NCBI GenBank assembly: GCA_000226015.1
Contig: JH153324.1
Coordinates: 348,142-412,141 of the forward strand
Direction: 5' to 3'
DNA length: 64,000 nt
Source of the DNA: Mnemiopsis leidyi
Lineage: Eukaryota > Ctenophora > Tentaculata > Lobata > Bolinopsidae
The translations under genes were made by a program, and so were the position numbers. Below the pieces are notes generated by a model that was not told the origin of the DNA, did not search any database, and saw nothing but the letters and a program-made list of their open reading frames with translations. Shown here piece by piece: positions 30,915 through 42,900 of the stretch. Numbering within the stretch: the stretch's first letter is position 1; each line of letters opens with the position of its first letter.

Positions 30915-33900
30915 ATGGTCAAGGGTGAGTCCACTGGGTTCGTGTTTTTACGTGATTTCTCGAGCTTCCAAACGCGTCCAAGTGTTTTCAATTACTTGCA
31001 CATATTGTCAATATTTGTCAAAACGCTCAGCCGTTCAGACATTTTCTCGTCTTGACGTGTCAGAGAAGCAGCTACCAATAGTAACTGCACGTGTACAGCA
31101 CGTGCTGCCAGTCTCACGTTATTCTCCGAGAGAGAATGAGAATAAGACAAAGTCAGACAACTGTTTGCAAAGCTTGCACACACCTACATCAAACGTGTCA
31201 CGTGACATGACTTGGTAGCTAACAACGTTCATATTTACTTCATGTCTTCATTTTTCGTATCTACTCACACAGATACTACATAAAGTACTATGATATCCTA
31301 ATATCTATTTCTTTTCCAAAAGGCCGAATACTGAATTAAATTCCGTTAAAAGAAATATTGACTATATTTATCGGCATTTATATATATGCATATAATACAT
31401 CATTATCAAGGATATTAATAAAATGATCAACTTGCGTACCAGTCTTACATTTTTGTCTGCAACAGGTAATCTGTACTTTCTAAAAATTTGACCTTTTGAT
31501 TTGTGCTTGTTGTTTATTTTGTAACAACATGTGAATTTGTTTGTTGGCATTATAGTATTGTCGTCTGCAATCTCCTTAAGATTGTGACTAAAGTGGTCTC
31601 ACATGATCACTTCAAAGAGCTCTAGTGATCTTCAAAGATTTAACAGTGGTCACAAAATATGACCTGAAGAAGGATCAGATGAAAGGAGCTCGAAATTGTG
31701 CGGAGCTATGTGACCTTGATGTTTATTCGGGGTACAATGTGTATCACCATACTGACGGTACGGTGGTTGTCATACATGGCAACAACCATGATAAGAACTA
31801 TGATAACAACCACGGTAACCACCATGGTAAGAACTATGATAACAACCATGGCAACAACCAGCTGCAATCAGCCCACCCAACCCACACCACCCAAGTTTAT
31901 CCGAGAGCCATATCTCCATCAACTGAACTGGCAGAGAACCTCCGACTTCAGCCTGATGGTTCAAGATCTCCATCAAGAAAAGAAGAGGCCGTTTCCAGGT
32001 CTGACGTGAGCAACAATAAACGAAAAGCAAACAACTTTAGTTGTTCTGGAACGTTCACTGAGCTGTGTTCTAAATTTAGAAGCGCCTACCAGGGAGTCAG
32101 TAAAGGAGTCACCAAATCAAACGAGTCAGGAGTATCTTCACCAGGCAGGAACGCCGAACAGGATCCATCCTTATATTGTCAGTGTCGTTGGAACTCTACC
32201 ATCCACTCCAATAGAAGAAACACTCGGTCTGACGACATGGACAAAAGTTACAGAGTTGCTTCTGCCCGACACTACATAGTTCCTGATCATAATGATGTTC
32301 GAGAGCCGGGGAGACTCAAAACGGAATCAAGCCCGGGTTGTTATTCCAGCTGGACAGATCCGACAAGACCACCCTATCCCAGGAAAAGAACCTCCTCCGA
32401 AGACAGGAGAGGTCGGAGTTGTTTCCTCGGTCTGGATCACTGTGGGGAGGACACTAAACGTACCGCAGTTTGCCGTCCCGTCCAGCATGAGCCGAGAGTT
32501 ATTCGGGATTTGTACTTTAGTTCTCGGTCAGACTTCAGATCGTTAAAACGTGGGAGAGGTAGAAGACATGACCAATCAGGTGACAGAAGACACTACTCCA
32601 GTAATCACTACTCGGTTTTACCCTCCCCTCCTGAACCGTACAGTAATTATACAACTAGATCGGTACCGTTACAGAAAAATCGCCAGAAGTCTAACAATAC
32701 TGTTACTTTTGATGAAAACTTGGTTAACCCAAATCTCCAGCAGACGGTTAGCTTGAAAGGACACAGAAACTGTGCCAGCACTCAATTTTTGGAGAGTACC
32801 GGAAAAACCAGATGCGTATCTTGTGAAAGTCTGCCAAAACAGAACATCAATTTCTGTGGTACCTCATCAAATCAAATTGGTCAAGTAGATGCACATTTTA
32901 AAAAGAAAAGCCGTAGTACTGGCGATATAGCAAATAAATTAGAAAACCCTGACAAATTAAGTACTAATGTTTTTAATGAACGAGGTTGTTCATGTTCACA
33001 GTTAAAAACAAAAAATTATGGCAATTCTAATAAATGCGCAGTCGACTCAAACCATGACAGAAATGGTGTAGAAGAAAAGTCGGACCAGAAAAAATTAGGA
33101 GACCTGAATGAAAAAAAGCTAAAAGAACATTTACAAACTCTAAAAGCAAAAGAAAATTTTGATGGCCGCTATCGAAAAGAAAGTACAAATTTGGATTTCG
33201 CAAAGTTGGATGAATCACAAGAGACCTCAAATCTGAAAGAAGAAAACTTAGAAAAAGATCAAACTCAAAGGAGACATTTAAGAAACAATGAAAAATTTCA
33301 AGATTCAAAGAAATTACTTCGAGACAAGACCAATCCAAAAAATAAAGAAAAAACATCTTCAGAGAATGTTGCAACTGTTCCTTCGACTTCATCATCGACA
33401 TCCAGTGGAATCATAATCGGTGGAAGCTCCACAAACTCACTTTCTGGATCAGAAAAAAATATCAATAAAGATCAACCCAATGATCAGACAAAGAAATTTC
33501 CTTCCATAAATTTGACAAATGAGTCGAATGCAGTTCCCAAAAAAGGCAAGTCTAAATTGCCCAAGAATGCTAGGTCAAAGACAGGATCAGAAGCGCCAAA
33601 ACACACAGAAGAAAGTCTGCGAAACTCGAGACCGAAAAAATTTGTTCAGTCTCCATCAAGAGACAATCATAAACCAAAACTATCGTCAAAAAATGTAGGA
33701 CGATCTCAAAAAGAACGGCCAAAGTCAACCGAAATTCATAGAGAAAAGAAAGGTCCAAAAAAGAAATCGATTCGATCATCATCATCATCATCATCCACAC
33801 ACAATGGTGGCCCCAACCGAAATAAATCTCGCTCACCGGATCATAAAAGGACTTCTAAATTACCTAAATTGAAAAAGGCGGATCTAGGAGAGAGAAAAAC

Positions 33901-36900
33901 AAAGTCCAATAATAATAAGAACGAATCCAAGAAAATTCTTTCAAAGAAACTGACCGCCAAGAAGCCTCCCTTTAATCCAGAAAGGAAGCAAGGCAAAGTT
34001 AGAAAGTCTTCAGCTCATAAAGAAAGGAAAGATTCTCCAAACGACACTTACTATGAAATTTCGGAAATATTTGACTCTCCTGATTCAGATTCTGGGTCGA
34101 GTGTTTATATTGACGATGATAAAGAAGGCTCAGGATCTAAAATCGGAGTTCAGTCTAATAATACAAACCTAGTTTTGTCGAAAAGTAAATATAGCACTTC
34201 AGATCTAAATGGCACAATGAAGGATTCCCGTCCCTTAGTAAAACAAATCAAGGAGAGTACCACTACAAACGGTCCTTTGGTGCCACCTCCAAGGTCCAAA
34301 AAACACAGTAAACTTAAGGTTGAAGACCCAGGGGATATCTTGGGCTCAGAATACCGAGAACGAAGGTCTTCAAAAGATTTTTCAGCAAGCAAAGAAGAAG
34401 AAAACTCTAAAGCCAAAGGCTATGAAAGGAGGGCCAAAAGGTCATTCACATCAAAGGAGACAAAAGAAAGACCATTTAACATCACGAACAATATCCATGT
34501 TGTTACCAATGAAAATGGACGACATTGTAAATCTTGTGAACCGATCAGAAAAAAATTAAATTGCGAGTACTGCTCCTGTAAAAATGGTGCTAAAAACTTC
34601 GAAGACACAGATAAAGACAAATCCATTATAAGTGAAGAAATCAGAAAGGGTAAAAGTCCCTCAACGAATTGTGAACACGAAAATGCGATTAAACGTCATT
34701 CGTTATCTTCAAAATTTTCAAATAAGGAGGGCAGCGAGGAAAAACCAAATCTTAAAAGTAGGAACCACCCGTCAAGTAATAAAATATCAGAAAACAAACC
34801 CAAAACAAAGCCAAACACTCGCCAACATCAAGCAGTCAAAGAAAATACAACATACACAGATATGTTACCGAAAACAGGATCTGGAGACGATACCTTCATC
34901 TCGATTACTGGATCGGGAACGGATTTAGAAATGAAGAGTGCGGTTATGACTCCAGATCTCACTAAATCTGTGAGCGAGTTAATGATGTCATGTTGTGATG
35001 ATCTGGATGAACATTTCGGGGTTGTCTCTACCCCTCTCCCCACGGATAACAACAATGATAAACTAGGGAGTTTTCCTGTGGTTGATGATGAAAGTTTTAA
35101 GGAGCCCCTTTTCGGGAACATGAATAGCCGTCACGAAGAAAATGAACTATGGACCCCACAAATAGTTGCTGATCAAGTCCAGAAAATTAACAGAGCAGCA
35201 AACTCAGCTGTAGAGGATGGACAAGCTAGTACATTATCTACTTCCAGTTAGTGTTATTTTCATTTAGAATTACATGCCAACATGAAAAGATTTACAGTCA
35301 AGGTCAAAACTTATAATTTATTAGTCCTACATATCCAGATTCATAAGTAAAGCGATCACCAACTGAACATAATTAGTTTCTTAATGTATATCTGATAACA
35401 ATTATTAATGATACTTTGGTTTTGAAAACGTTTCTTTTAGAAGAGGACAGAGAAGACTCTGAAGATGAGGTGGGTAAAGCTCCATCAAACACCTCTGATC
35501 CAACAATTGACAGAGACATACAAACCCCAATCAATAAATCAGCAAACTTAGAATCAGGTAAAGCTATGTTCTTCGAGAAATTTCTGTTTTTAGATTTGTC
35601 TGAAATTCATATTTCTTGTGATTTATTTCTGGACTTTTGAGTTTTAACAATAATTTTTTAGGAACAAAAGCAGCAGAAAGTTCAGGCGAACAACTTCCTC
35701 CTGAGGCTGAAGAAAATGCAGCCCAAAGATGCCATAAGGTGTCGACAAACACAGACACTTCTCATCTGTCTATAAAAGAATCATCGTCTTCCCCAGCCTC
35801 CATCAATGATGAATATCTTCGAAGAAGTACTGACAATGGCAACAAAAAATCACCAAACCCTAGAACAAGACCTGGTCATCACCGTTCACGTCATCGGTGT
35901 TGTTGTCGGCCCGACAGAAGAAGATATTGTTCTTATTGTGCGGCTCTTGATTGTTACTCAGATCAGTCTGAATCAAGAAAAGTGAAGAGTAAAAGATGCA
36001 GGAGAGAACAGAAATATTCTTCAGACTCAGAAACTTCCTTAAGCTCAAGAAATGTTTGCTGCCATTATCGGTTAACTGATAGAGAACTTTCAAAGAAGCG
36101 TATAAAAAGAATGAAGTTATTTTCATCTTGTAAGAGTGAATTCAGTAAAGATAAACCATTAAAAAGTCATTCTCCAGTTATGAAGACACCGATAACCCAA
36201 AACCAAGAAAACAGCAAAGAAGGGATTCTCTCTTCCTCAGGGCCGGCCACCAGCGTAGATGATGACAAAAAGTCTTCAAAATCTGCAATATCATTCAAAG
36301 AATCGAAAATAAGCCCAGAAAACCAGCAGGCTGATCATTCTCAATCCCCCAAATCCTCTACATCACCAACTAGAACCAGACGTAACAAGAATATTGTTCC
36401 GGTTTGCACGCCCGATCTTTCTGATGCAGAATCAGTTTTTATAGGATCTACATCCTCGGAATCGGAACGTAAAGCGACGGCCAACTGCAAATCTTGTTGT
36501 CGAGCATCCTCTCCGATGAGTGATGCACCTTTTTTGAAAATTGCACTGGCTTTAGAGAAATACCTGGAAAGGTAAAAGCGATATTTAAAATGGCTGATCT
36601 AAAAATAACGTTAAACTTAATTGTTTGAGATCATGATTTTGAGGTTCTTTAATTTTTTACACATTTTATTTGTTCTTTCTCCCCTTCAGCCAAAACGATC
36701 GTTCAAGATCGACTTCACCTGCGTTTCAAACTTCTGACCAAAAAGAGCCGTCTATTACTGTCTTAAAACAGCTAGTTAGTACGGGGACCCTAACAGAACC
36801 GGTCTTCGAGGAGAAAGCGGGGAACAACAATATCGTCAAGCAATGGAAGAAAAGTACGCATCAACAGAAGCAGCTTGCTAAAAAGGTACTTTAGGTCCTT

Positions 36901-39900
36901 AGATTAAATTTTGGCAAATTTTCTTCAACAACTCGAGAAATGAATACAACCCACAGAAATTTGTTGCGATTACTAACAGTTGTAAATCTCAACTTTAATA
37001 CTGCACGTATTTAGAACGCAATTGCTGAAGCTTTCCAGGCCCTGAAGCTGAAAGGATTCACGGTATTTAGAATTTTTTTCTTTTTTCAATGATCACTATA
37101 TTCCTACACCAAAGTGATAGACTTTGGAACAAAAATGAAATTAGTAAACTTCAGTACAATTTTATGGAAAATACGTCAACGTGTAAAGTAAAGTAAAGCT
37201 TGCTATAAAGGCATTTTGCAGGCCAAAACATTATTAGATGGTACTGACAGTTCTAAAGCACAAGATTTGCTAAGACAAAACGTCCTCCCGAGAAGTCCTA
37301 GAAGGAGTCCGCTTCAAAGTCCTGTGGTCGAAGGAGACCTTTTCGGTCGGCTTACTCTTCTTGAAGACCGGTCGGAAGCTCGAAGGTCAGCAGTACAACT
37401 TTTAGGATTTAGAACTGCCAAAGGTTTGGCCGCTTGGGCTAAGAGAAGCAGAATGAGAGTGGCTGCTGCCAGGCTGTCGAGGAGCTACGGTGCAGGTTTG
37501 TTGAAGCCGTTAAGACTCAACTGGTTTTTAGATAGTATATGCTATTGCTAGCCTTTACCTTAAGTGAACCTTTAGTGATAGGTTCAGCAGGACAACAGGA
37601 TTCTACTGGGTCACAACTTCTGTCACCCTGGCGAACTGTTTTTTTAAACTTCATCCGAACAATCATTTGTACATCTGCATACTTACCGATCCCTCTCATG
37701 TTAAGATTTATCCTTCATATGTTTAGCATATATTTACAGGTGTCAGAAATGGACCATCAAATGCATCTTCAATCGTCAGATCGTATGGAAAGGCAGCTGG
37801 GGTTGGATCTTATTTAAGAGCAAAGTTGGGCTCAAACGCTGGAGATCAAGCAGCAGCAGGAGAACAACGAGGATCAAGAGTTGGTTCAGGAGTTGGATCT
37901 CTCGGGGGAAATGCTGCCGGTCCAGCTACATCTCTAGAAGAACATAAGTGTGCTTCATGTGGATTCATTCAAAGAGTCAATGTAGATCAGATCGATCTTG
38001 ACATATCAGGAGAAATGGATCTAAGTTGTTCTCACTGCAGCCAGAAAATGTTCTCTTTCCTGAGCATTGCACTGAAACTGGTCTGCATTGCTTGCGGAGT
38101 ATCCTACGAGGAAGGAGATTGCTGTAGCGGGTGTGGTGGACTGAGCATGAGGAGATCATGTGAGGTAACCTGTGTCGGCTGTGGATCTGTAGAGCAGATC
38201 CAGCAGAACTTGATGAGGACAAATGCTGGTGGGCTTTTGGTAGCCAGATGCATCAGCTGCATCCAAATTCTTCTGGTAAAAGGTAAAAATTGTTGATGAA
38301 ATGTCCGTGTAATGGAAAGCTTTCGTCTTTTTTTATATCAATACGTGCGATAATTTCATTCAACTTTTAACATTCTGATCAGAGATTACTTGCCACAAAT
38401 TCTGGCCTCCTCACCATGAAAACTCATAGAAGCTATTTTTCTTGTCTTTCAGCCTTCCTCATTGAAAAGAACATGACTTTGGAAGTATGGACCCAAACTG
38501 GCAACGTTTGTTAGTGTAGTTTTAACGTCAATCCTTGAATTTAATCTCATGTAACCAAACTCTTATCTGATTCATAAAAATCATTCTTCTTGGTAATTCA
38601 TAAACGATTAAATTCTCGAAAAATCCATGATGATGCATATCAAACTCTTTTCTGTCATGAAAGTGCCTTAAACTTTTTTCTCAAGAAGATCTCGCCCAAT
38701 AATGTTTTCTTGATTTCAGCTTCTCACCTTGAAAGAAAAGCAGCTACCAAAAGGACAACTTCAGTTTTAGGTTTAAGAGCGGCTAAAGGCATCGCATTGT
38801 GGATCAATAGAACCCGAACCACAATCCGAATCCGTAAAATGGAGGCTGCCCAAAAAGCACGACTCCTAGCCTCCTCAAAGTGGGAAAAGCAAACTTGTCT
38901 CTCTTGCAATAAACAAAATCGGATCGACTTGGAAACGGTTCGAATGACCGAGGCGGGAAACTTTGCCGCGAAGTGTGGATTCTGTTCAACCGCTCTGGAA
39001 TCCGGTCTCCTAGTCTCACAGAAGTTCTTCTGCACTCACTGTGGTAACTCAGGTGCTGACAGTAATTGTGGTGTCTGTGAGACTGATCAGGACATCAGGG
39101 TGGACTTTGAGGTGTCCTGTCTGGGATGTGGGTCGGTACAACAAATGGAGGAAGCATTGTTTGACCGGAACAGCAAGGGTCTCCTTGTGGCTCGGTGCCA
39201 GCCCTGCACTCTTGTCACACTCTTTGTCGGATCTGGTTTGCATTTAAACCGTCATGTTGTTAGGATACTTTTTGCCTGATTTATTCTGTCATTAAGATAG
39301 ATATTGCTTTGAATCTTTCATGAATGCTAGCGCTTGAAAAGATACAAATGCAGAATGCCAAATTCATTTTGAGGCATGGACTGCTCTTACACCATTTACA
39401 AGAGCTTTTGCAATTTACGATTAATCTCTGCTTTTTATGCACAAATACAAACACAGACACTCCAATAAACACAAACACAAACACCGCAACAAACACAAAC
39501 ACAGACACTCCAACAAACACGGACACTCCAACAAACACAAACACAGACACAGACACTCCAACAAACACAAACACAGACACTCCAACAAACACAAACACAG
39601 TCACTTCAACAAACACAAACACTGACACTTCAACAATTACAGACACAGACACGGACACTCCAACAAACACAAACACAGACAAACACAAACACAGACACTC
39701 CAACAATCACAAACACAAACACAATCACTCCAACAAACACAAACACAAACACTCCAACACACACAAACACAAACACTCCAACAAACACAAACACAAACAN
39801 NNNNNNNNNNNNNNNNNNNNNNNNNNNNNNNNNNNNNNNNNNNNNNNNNNNNNNNNNNNNNNNNNNNNNNNNNNNNNNNNNNNNNNNNNNNNNNNNNNNN

Positions 39901-42900
39901 NNNNNNNNNNNNNNNNNNNNNNNNNNNNNNNNNNNNNNNNNNNNNNNNNNNNNNNNNNNNNNNNNNNNNNNNNNNNNNNNNNNNNNNNNNNNNNNNNNNN
40001 NNNNNNNNNNNNNNNNNNNNNNNNNNNNNNNNNNNNNNNNNNNNNNNNNNNNNNNNNNNNNNNNNNNNNNNNNNNNNNNNNNNNNNNNNNNNNNNNNNNN
40101 NNNNNNNNNNNNNNNNNNNNNNNNNNNNNNNNNNNNNNNNNNNNNNNNNNNNNNNNNNNNNNNNNNNNNNNNNNNNNNNNNNNNNNNNNNNNNNNNNNNN
40201 NNNNNNNNNNNNNNNNNNNNNNNNNNNNNNNNNNNNNNNNNNNNNNNNNNNNNNNNNNNNNNNNNNNNNNNNNNNNNNNNNNNNNNNNNNNNNNNNNNNN
40301 NNNNNNNNNNNNNNNNNNNNNNNNNNNNNNNNNNNNNNNNNNNNNNNNNNNNNNNNNNNNNNNNNNNNNNNNNNNNNNNNNNNNNNNNNNNNNNNNNNNN
40401 NNNNNNNNNNNNNNNNNNNNNNNNNNNNNNNNNNNNNNNNNNNNNNNNNNNACACAAACACAAACACAGACACTTCAACAAACACAAACACAGACACAGA
40501 CACGGACACTCCAACAAACACAGACACGGACACCCAACAAACACAGACACTCCAACAAAACAACACAAACACAGACACTCCAACAAACACAAACACAAAC
40601 ACAGACACTCCAACAAACACAAACACAGACACTCCAACGAACACAAACACGGAGTACGGACACAGACACTTCAACAAACACAAACACAGACACTCCAACA
40701 AACACAGACACTCCAACAAACACAAACACAAACACAGACACTCCAACAAACACAGACACAAACACAGACACTTCAACAGACACAGACACAGACACAGACA
40801 CTTCAACAGACACTCCAACAGACACTCCAACAAACACAGACACTCCAACAAACACAAACACAAACACAGACACTCCAACAAACACAAACACAGACACAGA
40901 CACTCCAACAAACACAAACACAGACACAGACACTCCAACAAACACAAACGGACCCCTCCTCAGGTGAGCAGCACCTGACAGAGTGCGTTCAGATAAAATG
41001 CAGCACGTGCAGCACCTACAGTATCGTTAAAACCCGGAGTTTGGTTCCAGAGGAGGACGGATTCCTATCACACTGCTGTGGAACATGTTCCGGTATAACC
41101 AAGGTGGACTTGACATCTGTTGTGGGTCGGTACCTGATCTCTAACTGTTCACTGTGAGTTAGAGATCCAGTAGAATAATCTTTAAGCTTTCTTAGATGAT
41201 ACATTGTACGTATTTCACATTATTAATAGCTGCATATTGATCGCAATAACTATCAATACCAGAAATGCTAAGTGATGCTAGTGATGCCAAGTACCCGGCA
41301 TAGAAACATTAAGATACCTTCATTAGCCGTGGCTGAAATACTTTGACCGCCGACTTGAATCTTGTCAATTGGCAGGTGTCACGAAGTAAACTCAGTGGAG
41401 GAGACGACAGAGCTTCGCGCTAAATCTCACCTTCAAATGACATGTCGGAGTTGTTCTCAACGCTACTCTAAATCTTTGAAACTTGTTAGGTACTATAGAG
41501 AACGGTATTCGTGGGGAGGAGTCTCAAATTTTCGATGATAAAACACCTCATTTCTCAAAATTTATTGGCACTGCCTTAGTTCTGGGTTGTGAAATACTCT
41601 CAAATCGTGCAATGGATACAGATTGACCTCCAAAAACAAACATTTAGAGAAACGGGGTTTGAAATTTGAGACACCTCCCCACGAATACCGTTCTCTATTA
41701 ATGGCTTACTTGTTACTCCAAATCATTGAAACTTGTCAGATATATCAATTGCTTACAGTTACATTACACTGAATAAAGATTTAAAAAATCGAAGTGCGAT
41801 TTTAAACTTTACAGCTTGCTGCTGACATTTGGACCTTTGAACGATGGCTTCTCAACTGAGCAATTTTCAAAGAAATCGGCAATTCACTCATTTAATTGTC
41901 CTTTCTGTTCACAGTTAAACGAGGTTAGTGCAACAACTAAAATGAAGAACTTGTTTTAATGTGAACGTAGGATGATAATTTAGATCAAATATGAAAATTT
42001 GTTTTGATGTCTAAATCGTCATTTGATAACTTTAAGATACCGAAAGATATGCAACCAGCATTGCATGTGCGATAGGTGCAGGTGCCAAGATGCGCTTACA
42101 CTTTCTATTATTTTTTCTTATTCCTTATAATTATTCGAATATCGATTATAGACACTTTATAAAAGTGCATTTGCGCAAATGACTACTTATAACTACTTTT
42201 ATCCTAACCATGAAAATTTAACGATTTTCCTATAGTTTTTCTATGGTGTTTATCATAAAAAGTAAATAGAAAACGGCATTCCTCGGAAGGTGTCGTAAAT
42301 TTTCTAAAATTTGAAATTCAATTAAAAAAATCAATTTTTAAAATCTGTTGGTCCTATTTTATTTTTGGTAGACAAATACTCTCACATGGTTCATTGGACA
42401 CAGATAAAGATTGTCCTCCAAAAACAAGGGTACAATTATAAAGGTGCTACATTAAAGGAATGATGTTGGAAATTTGCAACACCTCCCCAAATATACCTTT
42501 TTCAATCTTCCCCAAATTAAAAACTCTGTAATGCATAATCTACTCCTCAAATTCAAAAGCAGTAATACTCCATCATTCCAATAACCCACTTATAAATATA
42601 TCCAGCTCGATCAGACGGAACTCCGGATGTCCGGCAAGACTACCGGAAACACTTACTGCTCCAAGTGTTCCCGAGCTTTGTCTCTAGATCGGATTGCAGA
42701 GGGGGTTTCCAGAAGGTTCCTCTGCAGCTGCATCCTCTGTGGTGCTTCTAACGAGGTAAGAGTTGTCTTATTTCAGCATTTATCTTTTACTGCAACTATA
42801 CTGCCTAAAAAGTTTCTTCTATCCTTATTATAGTCTGCAAAATATAGAACCGTCCACAACACCTACTCAGTGTTTAAGATCGATAGAAGTAAAAACCTCT

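Noticed and set aside
39324-40967. Open frame of 547 codons rich in Thr/Asn/Asp, plus Val/Phe/Cys frames on the minus strand
   Set aside because: They run through an ACACTCCAACAA minisatellite and a 652-base gap of N inside an intron. The frame is a by-product of the repeat.
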